From assembly GCA_938033875.1 (NCBI GenBank), contig CALHKG010000013.1, forward strand, positions 134,977-198,976: DNA of 64,000 nucleotides, written 5' to 3'. Source of the stretch: an uncultured Candidatus Saccharibacteria bacterium. GTDB taxonomy: Bacteria; Patescibacteriota; Saccharimonadia; Saccharimonadales; Saccharimonadaceae. A model generated the notes under the pieces. It made no database searches. It was not told the origin of the DNA and was given only the letters and a program-made list of their open reading frames with translations. The position numbers and the translations under genes were made by a program. Shown here piece after piece: positions 51,037 through 58,729 of this stretch (position 1 is its first letter; each line of letters opens with the position of its first letter).

Positions 51037-51774
51037 ATGGAATGTAATAATACGGGTGTTCTAGTTGCGCAGGCTGATAAGATTGACAACCTTGATTCCA
51101 GACCGATCGCCATCAGGGCTACGAATGTAATCAAGAAGTATAAAGTTGGCAAGCAAATAATTAGAGCTATCGATGATGTTTCAGTAGACATTCACGAAGG
51201 TGAATTTGTGGCTCTTGTTGGTCCAAGCGGCAGTGGTAAAAGCACTTTACTGCATTTACTTGGTGGACTAGATAAGCCTACGTCTGGTGAGATTGTTGTA
51301 GGAGGGAAAAACGTTTCCAGTATGAATGACCGTCAACTATCTAAGTTTCGCAACCAGACAATTGGATTTGTTTTTCAATCGTTTTATCTGCAGCCTTTTT
51401 TAACGTTGCGCCGTAATATTGAAGTCGCTTCAATGCCTCAGCGTATGGGGCGGGCGGAGCGCAAGCTACGTATTGAATCATTAGCTCGACAAGTTGGCCT
51501 GTATGATCGACTAAGCCACCACCCTCACGAACTTTCCGGCGGACAGATTCAGCGCGCTGCTATTGCTAGAGCCTTACTCAATAGGCCGGCTATTATCCTG
51601 GCAGATGAACCAACTGGCAATCTGGATTCTGCCAATAGTCGCGATATTATTAGTTTATTCCAGCAAATTCGAGAGCAATATCATGCAACGATTATTATTG
51701 CTACGCACGATAATGAAATTGCCGCCCAGGCTGATCGTGTCATTGCCCTAAAAGATGGGAGATTGTGTGATTAG
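51037..51774 (+). CDS. ABC transporter ATPase, MacB/LolD type
   Basis: A 245-residue ATPase: Walker A GPSGSGKST (about 68-76), Q loop, signature LSGGQIQRAAIARAL (about 167-181), Walker B AIILADEPTGNLDS (about 186-199) and His switch ATHD. The sequence places it with MacB/FtsE/LolD enzymes, which move lipids or proteins mechanically rather than by transport through a pore. TATAAT at 51011-51016 is 20 bases before ATG 51037, leaving a short leader that could encode an 8-residue peptide from ATG 51018. The permease follows with an overlap. Confidence 0.94.
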   Translation: MECNNTGVLVAQADKIDNLDSRPIAIRATNVIKKYKVGKQIIRAIDDVSVDIHEGEFVALVGPSGSGKSTLLHLLGGLDKPTSGEIVVGGKNVSSMNDRQLSKFRNQTIGFVFQSFYLQPFLTLRRNIEVASMPQRMGRAERKLRIESLARQVGLYDRLSHHPHELSGGQIQRAAIARALLNRPAIILADEPTGNLDSANSRDIISLFQQIREQYHATIIIATHDNEIAAQADRVIALKDGRLCD

Positions 51775-53725
51775 GCTAGCCGATATAGTATTGTTGACTT
51801 ATACAAAATTACGCGCTCGTAAAATACGTACATTTATTACGGTATTGTTGGCGAGTATGTTGTTCGGCGTCCTTATTTCAGCTTCCCTGATTGCCAACGG
51901 TCTCTTTCGTGGTATTGATTCGTTTCGTAAAGAGGGGTTGACTAGTCGTTACATCGTAAGTGTCACTAACGCACCATCAAATGTCGATGGGTTTTATAAG
52001 ACTATTCGTGACCCTAATCTTATTGCCGAGGCGAAAAAACGCTATGAGCTACTCGTTTCACAAAAAGCCGCCGAGTCAAAGCGACTTAATCTGGAATATT
52101 CCTATATCAATGATCGGCCGCCGTATTCACAGTCTGCTGACGGTACTGTGCAGCTATCTATTAATGACCAAAACGGTATTACCGCTCAATTACTAAAAGA
52201 GAAATATAGCGCCATGCCGGCTTTTGACGATGCAAAACTCTCTCGTTTAGCTAAGGGATATGGTGCTATTAAATTTTTTACTGAAGAATTTTATAGTGTC
52301 AAAAAAGGCTCAGCACTAGTACCTCTTATTGACGGCAAAGAGTTGTTCTTTGACACTTCGGATGAAGCGGAGGTGAATGCTAATTATGAAAATCCTCCTG
52401 TAAATAGCTCAAGTATTGTTATTGCACCACCTGAAATTACAGATAATATTATGCTTCCTAACAATGCTGGCTGGAAGCCTGACGGGTCGAGTTTACCTAT
52501 AATCTTGCCGCAAAATGTTATTGAGCGCTTACTGAAGCTGGAAAAGTTGCCGGCAAGTGCGAGTGCTGAGGCTAAATTTGAGCGCCTTAAAAATATTCGT
52601 GACAATATAACTAACTTGAGTTTTAAAATGTGTTACCGAAATAGCGCCTCGCTGGAGCTGATACAGCAGACCTTGCAGCAAAATAAAGAGATCGCAGCAA
52701 ATCAAAATAACAAGGACTATAAAAAGCCAAGCCTTTTGTATGGACTACCCAATCCTACAACATGTGAAAATACTCCTGTAATAAGCGACAAACGTACGGT
52801 AGAGGAGAAGAAGCAGGCGGCAAACCAAGAGTTGTTTGATGCAAGATTTGGTAAAGAAACAACTGCCGTAAGCAAATTTATTACTTTTAAAGTGGTTGGT
52901 ATGTCTCCTGGCGACAGTGAAGTACTAAATCCAGAACAGAAACAGCAGCGCGAGAAGGCTCGCACTGCTAACGATATGATTTCTGGGGTATTACGCACGG
53001 AAGGTGTTGGGCAGGTTATACCGCGCTCACTATACGATAAGCTACCTAATAAAGCCGATTATGCTGATTTATTTACATATGAGCCACTTTATATTATGGG
53101 CAATGAGGATAATAAACATCGTTTTGTCGAGTTTGCAAATGCCAGTGATGCGCAAAAGTTTATAGATGAGCAGAGCTGCACTGTCCAGTATGATAATTCT
53201 TGTAAGCCGATTGGTCGTTTATATCAATCTAATTTGGCATTTAGTAATAGTGTTGCTTTGGATGATATGCAGAATACATTTAAGCAGTGGTCGATCTATG
53301 CTATGCTGGCAGTTATAGTATTGGCTGCGCTTATTATGTGGATTACTATCAGTCGTACAATTGTGGATGATAGACATGAGACGGCGGTATTTCGTGCTAT
53401 TGGCTTTAATCGTATTGATATCGTGTCGATATATATACTATATACGATAATTATATCTATATTAGTAGCTATGTTCGCTCTTGCTATCGGCTTTATCGGT
53501 GCGTATCTCCTGGATAAGCAATTTGCACCACAGCTTACGGCACAGGCGCAATATAGCTTCGGTTCTATTAATTCAAATAGGGTGATACGACTTATAGCCG
53601 TGGATATGCGACAGATAATCTTTATTGTAAGTACATGTATTCTCACTGGATTATTTAGTGCTATATTGCCATTAATACGCAACATGCGTCGCAGTCCAAT
53701 TCGAGACATACGAGAGTTTCAGTAG
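51755..53725 (+). CDS. FtsX/MacB-like ABC permease
   Basis: A 656-residue protein with one helix near 22-48, a large outer domain of about 450 residues and three helices at the C-terminus (near 515-540, 565-590, 620-645) ending RRSPIRDIREFQ. This is the MacB/FtsX layout. The outer domain has three Cys (MCYRN, TTCEN, QSCTVQYDNSCK). The start may be ATG 51755 or GTG 51767; GGGAG at 51757-51761 favours the second. Cargo is unknown. Confidence 0.88.
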   Translation: MGDCVIRLADIVLLTYTKLRARKIRTFITVLLASMLFGVLISASLIANGLFRGIDSFRKEGLTSRYIVSVTNAPSNVDGFYKTIRDPNLIAEAKKRYELLVSQKAAESKRLNLEYSYINDRPPYSQSADGTVQLSINDQNGITAQLLKEKYSAMPAFDDAKLSRLAKGYGAIKFFTEEFYSVKKGSALVPLIDGKELFFDTSDEAEVNANYENPPVNSSSIVIAPPEITDNIMLPNNAGWKPDGSSLPIILPQNVIERLLKLEKLPASASAEAKFERLKNIRDNITNLSFKMCYRNSASLELIQQTLQQNKEIAANQNNKDYKKPSLLYGLPNPTTCENTPVISDKRTVEEKKQAANQELFDARFGKETTAVSKFITFKVVGMSPGDSEVLNPEQKQQREKARTANDMISGVLRTEGVGQVIPRSLYDKLPNKADYADLFTYEPLYIMGNEDNKHRFVEFANASDAQKFIDEQSCTVQYDNSCKPIGRLYQSNLAFSNSVALDDMQNTFKQWSIYAMLAVIVLAALIMWITISRTIVDDRHETAVFRAIGFNRIDIVSIYILYTIIISILVAMFALAIGFIGAYLLDKQFAPQLTAQAQYSFGSINSNRVIRLIAVDMRQIIFIVSTCILTGLFSAILPLIRNMRRSPIRDIREFQ

Positions 53726-53773
53726 CTATTTTTATAATTTTATCTCAAATACTACTATTACGTGTGCAGATGC

Positions 53774-53847
53774 GGGCTACATCAGGACCTGTAGGATCGG
53801 GTAGCTCGTGAGAAGACCTGAGCCAAGTCTATAAACTGGCTCTTTTT
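53774..53847 (+). ncRNA. Structured RNA with terminator, unassigned
   Basis: After the permease gene lies a foldable segment: GGGCTAC (53774-53780) can pair with GTAGCTC (53801-53807), or CTACA (53777-53781) with TGTAG (53790-53794). Within the second fold, loop TCAGG can pair with CCTGA at 53817-53821, a pseudoknot that would compete with the terminator stem GAGCCA/TGGCTC (53820-53825 with 53837-53842), which is followed by five T. It may be only a 3' end, a small RNA, or an attenuator. It does not match SRP RNA or any riboswitch I know. Confidence 0.4.
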
Positions 53848-54019
53848 CCTGTCGAGACACTATGTTGTTGAGCTGTATTTTGCAATGGTATATGTTAGAG
53901 GTCGGTTGTTTTTTGTTTCTTCTGAATTTGCTATAGTTGATTTTATTAAACGTATTCTCGATATTGAACAAGTATTATAAGGTTCTCTGGCGCCATTTTT
54001 CATCACTGTTATTTCGTGA
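53848..54019. other. Rest of the 307-base gap before pyk
   Basis: Together with the RNA above this is the only gap of more than 300 bases. I see no gene or further hairpin of note; an in-frame ATG at 53937 upstream of pyk has no family similarity before residue 33. Confidence 0.6.
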
Positions 54020-54032
54020 TATAATTTTAAAA

Positions 54033-55454
54033 ATGAGTGATAATATATTTAAACGAACAAAAATATTAGCAACAATTGGGCCAGCAACGTTCAGCCAAGA
54101 AAAGGTTTACCAATTGTTGGAGGCCGGCGTTAACGGCATCCGTATGAACTTTAGCCACGGCGCTAATGAGGAGAGAATTGAGCAGATCAATTGGGTGCGC
54201 ACAGCTAGTAAACAGTTGGGCAAGCCTGTCGCAATCCTACAAGATTTGCAAGGTCCGAAGATTCGCTTGGGTGTTTTGAAAGATAACATGCTGAATGTTA
54301 AGGTTGGCGATATGTTGGTCTTGGATTCAGAAATTACTGATCATGACGGCAGCTTTAATTTGCCAGTGCAGTACAATTTGGCAGAGAAGATGAAAGTCGG
54401 CGAGCCACTTTACATGTTTGATGGCAAGATCAGGACGGTTGTGCGAGAAATTGTTAGCCCAACTGCAATTCGCGTAGAAGTTCAGAACGACGGTTTTTTG
54501 ATGAGCCGCAAGGGTTTGAATTTGCCAGACACAGATTTTGGTGGCGACATTCTTACTCAGAAAGATATTAACGATTTGGAATGGGGCGCAAGCCAAGATT
54601 TTGATTATGTTGCATTGAGCTTTATTCAAAAAGCTGATGACATTATTGATTTGCGTCGTCGATTGACAGACCTGGGCTCGACAGCCAATATTATTGCCAA
54701 GATTGAGACTAAGTCTGCCGTTGATCCAGAGAATTTGGAGGAAATCGTTAAGGCTAGTGACGGTATTATGGTCGCTCGCGGTGACTTGGCGGTGGAAGCT
54801 GGCGCGGAAATTGTCCCAGTTGTACAGCGTCGAATTATTGCCTTGTGTCGTAAATATTGCAAGCTAGTAATCGTTGCAACACAAATGATGGGTAGTATGG
54901 TTGATAATCCAGAGCCAAGCCGCGCCGAAGTTAGCGACGTTGCTAATGCTGTAATTCAAGGTGCTGACGTAGTTATGTTGTCTGATGAGACTGCCAATGG
55001 TAAATATCCTGTTGAAACCGTTCGCGCAATGCGCAAGACTATTATCTACACTCAAGAACACAGTGAAGTGATGTTGGTAGAAAAGGCTGAAATGCGTGAA
55101 AAAACTGACGCGATTTTAAGCTACACAGCAGCTCAATTGGCAAGGAGAATTAAGGCTCGAGCTATTATTGCGGAAACGCACACTGGCGCTACTGCAATTA
55201 ACGTTGCCGCATATCGTCCGAACCTACCAATTGTTTGTGTAACCGAAGATGTGAAGACTGCGCAAAAATTAGCACTAAGGTACGCTTCTCGTCCATATGT
55301 TCGACCAAACGACCCAAATGCAGCAACTAAGCTAGCTGATGAGTTGAAACAAGAAGGCTATTTCGGCGCAGACCCAGTTACTGTTGTGCTTGTTAGCGGT
55401 CATAATCCAGAGCCAGGTAAAACTGACAATATCCAAGTCAAGACGTTGTCATAA
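54033..55454 (+). CDS. pyk: Pyruvate kinase
   Basis: About 473 residues from ATG 54033: TKILATIGPATFSQE, MNFSHGANEERIEQI, LQDLQGPKIRLG, then the active-site IAKIETKSAVDPENLEEI and GIMVARGDLAVE, and MLSDETANGKYP. The C-terminal domain is present. TATAAT with TGa at 54020-54025 lies seven bases before this ATG. It leads a run pyk-pgk-tpiA of lower glycolysis. Confidence 0.96.
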   Translation: MSDNIFKRTKILATIGPATFSQEKVYQLLEAGVNGIRMNFSHGANEERIEQINWVRTASKQLGKPVAILQDLQGPKIRLGVLKDNMLNVKVGDMLVLDSEITDHDGSFNLPVQYNLAEKMKVGEPLYMFDGKIRTVVREIVSPTAIRVEVQNDGFLMSRKGLNLPDTDFGGDILTQKDINDLEWGASQDFDYVALSFIQKADDIIDLRRRLTDLGSTANIIAKIETKSAVDPENLEEIVKASDGIMVARGDLAVEAGAEIVPVVQRRIIALCRKYCKLVIVATQMMGSMVDNPEPSRAEVSDVANAVIQGADVVMLSDETANGKYPVETVRAMRKTIIYTQEHSEVMLVEKAEMREKTDAILSYTAAQLARRIKARAIIAETHTGATAINVAAYRPNLPIVCVTEDVKTAQKLALRYASRPYVRPNDPNAATKLADELKQEGYFGADPVTVVLVSGHNPEPGKTDNIQVKTLS

Positions 55455-55465
55455 GGAGAATTTGG

Positions 55466-56704
55466 GTGGGCAGAAAATTTCCGAAGCAAACAATTCGCGA
55501 TGTTGATCTACGTGGGAAAACTATTCTTCTGCGAGCAGATTATAATGTGCCACTAACAAAGCGTGGTCAGATTTCTGATGATCTAAGAATTCGCGCTTCG
55601 CTGCCCACACTCCGATATTTGCTGGAGCAGAATTGCAAGATTGTTATCATGTCTCATCTGGGGCGACCAAAAGGTAAGGATCTTAAGTTTAGCCTGAAAG
55701 TTGTCGCAGATCACTTATCTAAGTTGCTGAGCCGTCCGGTAGAATTGCTGGATGATTGTGTGGGCGAAGCTGTTCATCAAGCCGTTCGCCGCGCGCCACG
55801 AGGCAGTATTCTTATGTTGGAGAATTTACGCTTTTATGATGAGGAGGAGGCTGATGATTTAACATTTGCCAAGTCAATTCAGCGCGCTGTCCGAGCAGAT
55901 TATTTTGTGCAGGACGGATTTGCGGTCGCACACAGGGCGCACGCCAGCACTCATGCGATTACATTGTGTGTTCCAGGGCTAGCGGGATTACTATTAGAAA
56001 AAGAATATGTAACTATCACTGAGGCGATGAATAAGCCAAAACGTCCGTTGATTGCGGTTATTGGTGGCGCGAAAGTTAGCGATAAAATATTACTGATTAA
56101 GCGTCTGATTAAAAAAGCGGATCGGATTTTAATTGGCGGCGCTATGTCGAACACATTTTTACATTGTCGTGGATTTAATGTCGGCAAGAGTGTGTTTGAG
56201 TCAGGAATGGAAAAGGTTGTTGCGGAAATTTATGATTTGGCGGCGGCTAAGGTTGGCGCAGAGAATGTTGACGATTTTTTGGTATTGCCGATTGATGTGG
56301 CGGTTGCGCCAGAGATTTCTAAAGATTTTCCTCGTCAAGAAGTTAATATTGATAAAATAAAGAGCTCAGATATGGCGCTGGATATTGGAAGTCGGACAAT
56401 TGAGAGATTCACGAAAATACTGGCTGATGCAAAGATGGTTATTTGGAACGGTCCGCTGGGCTATGCTGAAATTGATAATTTTGCAATCGGTTCAGCGCGA
56501 GTAGCGTTAGCCGTTGCTCAGAATAAAGGAGTAGTTTCAATAGTCGGCGGCGGAGATACAGCTGATTTTATATTAAAATGGGACGGACATGACGGTGCCA
56601 ATTTTACCCATGTTTCCACTGGTGGCGGAGCTGGCATGGCCTTGATGGCTGGTAAAAAATTGCCTGGAATTGAAAGTTTACTAGACGCATACGGTTTGAG
56701 GTGA
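55466..56704 (+). CDS. pgk: Phosphoglycerate kinase
   Basis: A 412-residue enzyme starting at GTG 55466 with AAGGAG ten bases before. RADYNVPLTKRGQISDDLRI (about 24-43), MSHLGRPKGK, ENLRFY, AVIGGAKVSDK and VVSIVGGGDTADFI are present, as is the C-terminal STGGGAGMALM. It makes ATP from 1,3-bisphosphoglycerate. In QDGFAVAHRAHAST (about 152-165) the usual DAFGTAHRAH has Gly-Phe-Ala-Val. Confidence 0.96.
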   Translation: MGRKFPKQTIRDVDLRGKTILLRADYNVPLTKRGQISDDLRIRASLPTLRYLLEQNCKIVIMSHLGRPKGKDLKFSLKVVADHLSKLLSRPVELLDDCVGEAVHQAVRRAPRGSILMLENLRFYDEEEADDLTFAKSIQRAVRADYFVQDGFAVAHRAHASTHAITLCVPGLAGLLLEKEYVTITEAMNKPKRPLIAVIGGAKVSDKILLIKRLIKKADRILIGGAMSNTFLHCRGFNVGKSVFESGMEKVVAEIYDLAAAKVGAENVDDFLVLPIDVAVAPEISKDFPRQEVNIDKIKSSDMALDIGSRTIERFTKILADAKMVIWNGPLGYAEIDNFAIGSARVALAVAQNKGVVSIVGGGDTADFILKWDGHDGANFTHVSTGGGAGMALMAGKKLPGIESLLDAYGLR

Positions 56705-56728
56705 TAAACTAAGCATAAGGATTATCTC

Positions 56729-57487
56729 ATGAGAAAAAAGTTAATCATCGGTAACTGGAAAATGAACTTCAATATGCAGGAGGCTAGCTTATATTTGCAT
56801 AAGCTGATGAACACGCTGCCATCGCATAGAGATGTTGAAGTGGTGCTGGCGCCTACTATTTTGACGCTGCAGAGTCTGAGTTTGCAAATTAATCGTCGAA
56901 TCGCTAAGTTGGCGGCTCAGAATTGCTATTGGCGAGATTCGGGGGCGTACACGGGAGAAATTCCAGCGGCGCATCTTCGTGGAATTGCTGATTATGTGAT
57001 AATTGGACATTCGGAGCGTCGCTATATTTTCATTGAAAGCGAAAAAGACATTCGACTGAAAGTTCAGGCGGCAATTCGAAATCGTATTCATCCGATTCTG
57101 TGTGTTGGTGAAACGATTCAAGAGAAGACTCTTGGTGAAACAAAGGATGTTCTGGCTGATCAATTGACTAGCGGTCTGGCTAACGTGACGGCGGACGAGC
57201 TGGATGAAGTAGTTATCGCGTATGAGCCAGTTTGGGCGATCGGTACTGGCGACAGCGCTAAAGCGTCTGATGTAAAAAAAGCTACACAGATGATTCGACG
57301 ACATATTTCTCATTTGTACGGTAAAAAAGCGGCGGAATCAGTTCGAGTCGTCTATGGTGGAAGTATTACGTCAATAAACGCCGCAGACTATTTAGCAATT
57401 GATGAACTTGATGGTTTATTGGTTGGGGCAGCCAGTTTGGATGCATATCAATTTAAGGAGATAATCTCGAAAGCACATAAAGGTTAA
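56729..57487 (+). CDS. tpiA: Triosephosphate isomerase
   Basis: A 252-residue enzyme: IGNWKMNF (6-13), catalytic His in IIGHSERR (about 93-100), Glu in VIAYEPVWAIGTG (about 166-178) and VYGGSI (about 208). It equilibrates dihydroxyacetone phosphate and glyceraldehyde 3-phosphate. It follows pgk after 24 bases with a possible ribosome site AAGGA. Confidence 0.97.
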   Translation: MRKKLIIGNWKMNFNMQEASLYLHKLMNTLPSHRDVEVVLAPTILTLQSLSLQINRRIAKLAAQNCYWRDSGAYTGEIPAAHLRGIADYVIIGHSERRYIFIESEKDIRLKVQAAIRNRIHPILCVGETIQEKTLGETKDVLADQLTSGLANVTADELDEVVIAYEPVWAIGTGDSAKASDVKKATQMIRRHISHLYGKKAAESVRVVYGGSITSINAADYLAIDELDGLLVGAASLDAYQFKEIISKAHKG

Positions 57488-57501
57488 AAAATAGGGGGCA
57501 T

Positions 57502-58725
57502 ATGACAGATATTGATTTTGATGAGTTGGATAGAGCGGTAAGCTCTCTTATGGATAAGCAGCGAGAAAAGGAAGCTCCAGTGGTGGCTAATGAAAATAAT
57601 AGCGAAGTTTCTGCGTCTGCGTCCGTAGAGGAAAAGTCTGCACCGGAGAACTCTATTAATACTAGTTTTGCGCCTCCAGTAACTCCATTTACACCTTCGT
57701 CTGTTGCTTCTACTCCTTTATCATCGATCTCTCAGCCTGAAGCAAAAAAAGAGCCTTCTAACGACAATGCGACTCCTAAAGAGGTCGATAGTCCTACGAA
57801 CGAGAAAGTTGCTAACGACTCAATAGCCAACAGAACTCCTGGCATGGCCGCTAGCGAAGTCAAAGCTGCGCCATTAGTCGCGAGACGCTCGACTGGTCGT
57901 TTCATGGATGTTGTTAGACCTTCATCTGTCAGTACTATCCAAAAACCTGCTGCTCCCGCTCCATCCCGAACTGGCACGACGATTCAACCTTCGCCTGATT
58001 TAGTGGACGTGATTAGCACAAATAATAGGCATTCTGCGGTAGGGAAAGAGATGTCTGATATAGTTGCTCAACCAGATAATCTTAGTGACACTCCCGATCT
58101 TAAAGATGTGCATAATGAATCTACTTTTGCGGAGGTTGAGGAGTTGTCATTGACTGATAAGATAGCGCAATCATTAGCCGTAAGTAATAGCGAAGCTCCT
58201 GCTACACCGATGACTACGCCGCTGGAATCTCCGTTTATTGCTAATGTTGAAGTGGAGAAGCGACCGCTTGGTTCTGTTAACCAAACTATGACTAGTTCTG
58301 AGATGACTAGCGATGAAGATGCGCCTATGTCTGCTGATTCTGAGGATGTAAAATTGGAACATCAATACAATACCAATTTATCTAATTACAGCATGAGCGA
58401 AAATTCTTTGGGTGATGCACCCGACTCGCCAATGGATTTGAGCCCAGAAATTATAGCAATTGAGGAGGCTGGCGTTCCTGAAGATTCAGACGACAAAATG
58501 TCCACTGACATTGACAGCTCTTTGATTGAGTCTTCCGAATTATCCGAAAAAGAAACTATGGATTCTGAGCCGGCACTGATGTTTGCCGCCGTATCTACAG
58601 AGGTAAAACCTTCAGCCGACAAAGAAAAGAAAAAATCTGGATTATTAATAGCGTTGCTTATTGTTCTATTTTTGGCAATTGGTATGGCTGGCGGCGCTGT
58701 TTCGTACTTTTTGCTGATAAAATAG
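57502..58725 (+). CDS. Disordered acidic protein with C-terminal membrane anchor
   Basis: A 407-residue protein. After a short conserved-looking start (MTDIDFDELDRAVSSLMDKQ) comes about 350 residues of Ser, Pro, Thr, Glu and Asp with almost no predicted fold, then a basic KEKKKSG and one helix (LLIALLIVLFLAIGMAGGAV). The bulk is probably cytoplasmic, with the tail in the membrane. The ribosome site is AGGGGGC. It sits between tpiA and uvrD. I recognise no family; the start resembles small helices used as docking motifs. Confidence 0.7.
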   Translation: MTDIDFDELDRAVSSLMDKQREKEAPVVANENNSEVSASASVEEKSAPENSINTSFAPPVTPFTPSSVASTPLSSISQPEAKKEPSNDNATPKEVDSPTNEKVANDSIANRTPGMAASEVKAAPLVARRSTGRFMDVVRPSSVSTIQKPAAPAPSRTGTTIQPSPDLVDVISTNNRHSAVGKEMSDIVAQPDNLSDTPDLKDVHNESTFAEVEELSLTDKIAQSLAVSNSEAPATPMTTPLESPFIANVEVEKRPLGSVNQTMTSSEMTSDEDAPMSADSEDVKLEHQYNTNLSNYSMSENSLGDAPDSPMDLSPEIIAIEEAGVPEDSDDKMSTDIDSSLIESSELSEKETMDSEPALMFAAVSTEVKPSADKEKKKSGLLIALLIVLFLAIGMAGGAVSYFLLIK

Positions 58726-58729
58726 ATAT

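Noticed and set aside
53774..53847. SRP (4.5S) RNA or a known riboswitch
   Set aside because: The conserved GGAA-capped stem of SRP RNA is missing, and I could not match any aptamer core.
53937..54032. Extra N-terminal 32 residues of pyruvate kinase
   Set aside because: They have no family similarity and include the -10 box; the ATG at 54033 fits both family and promoter.
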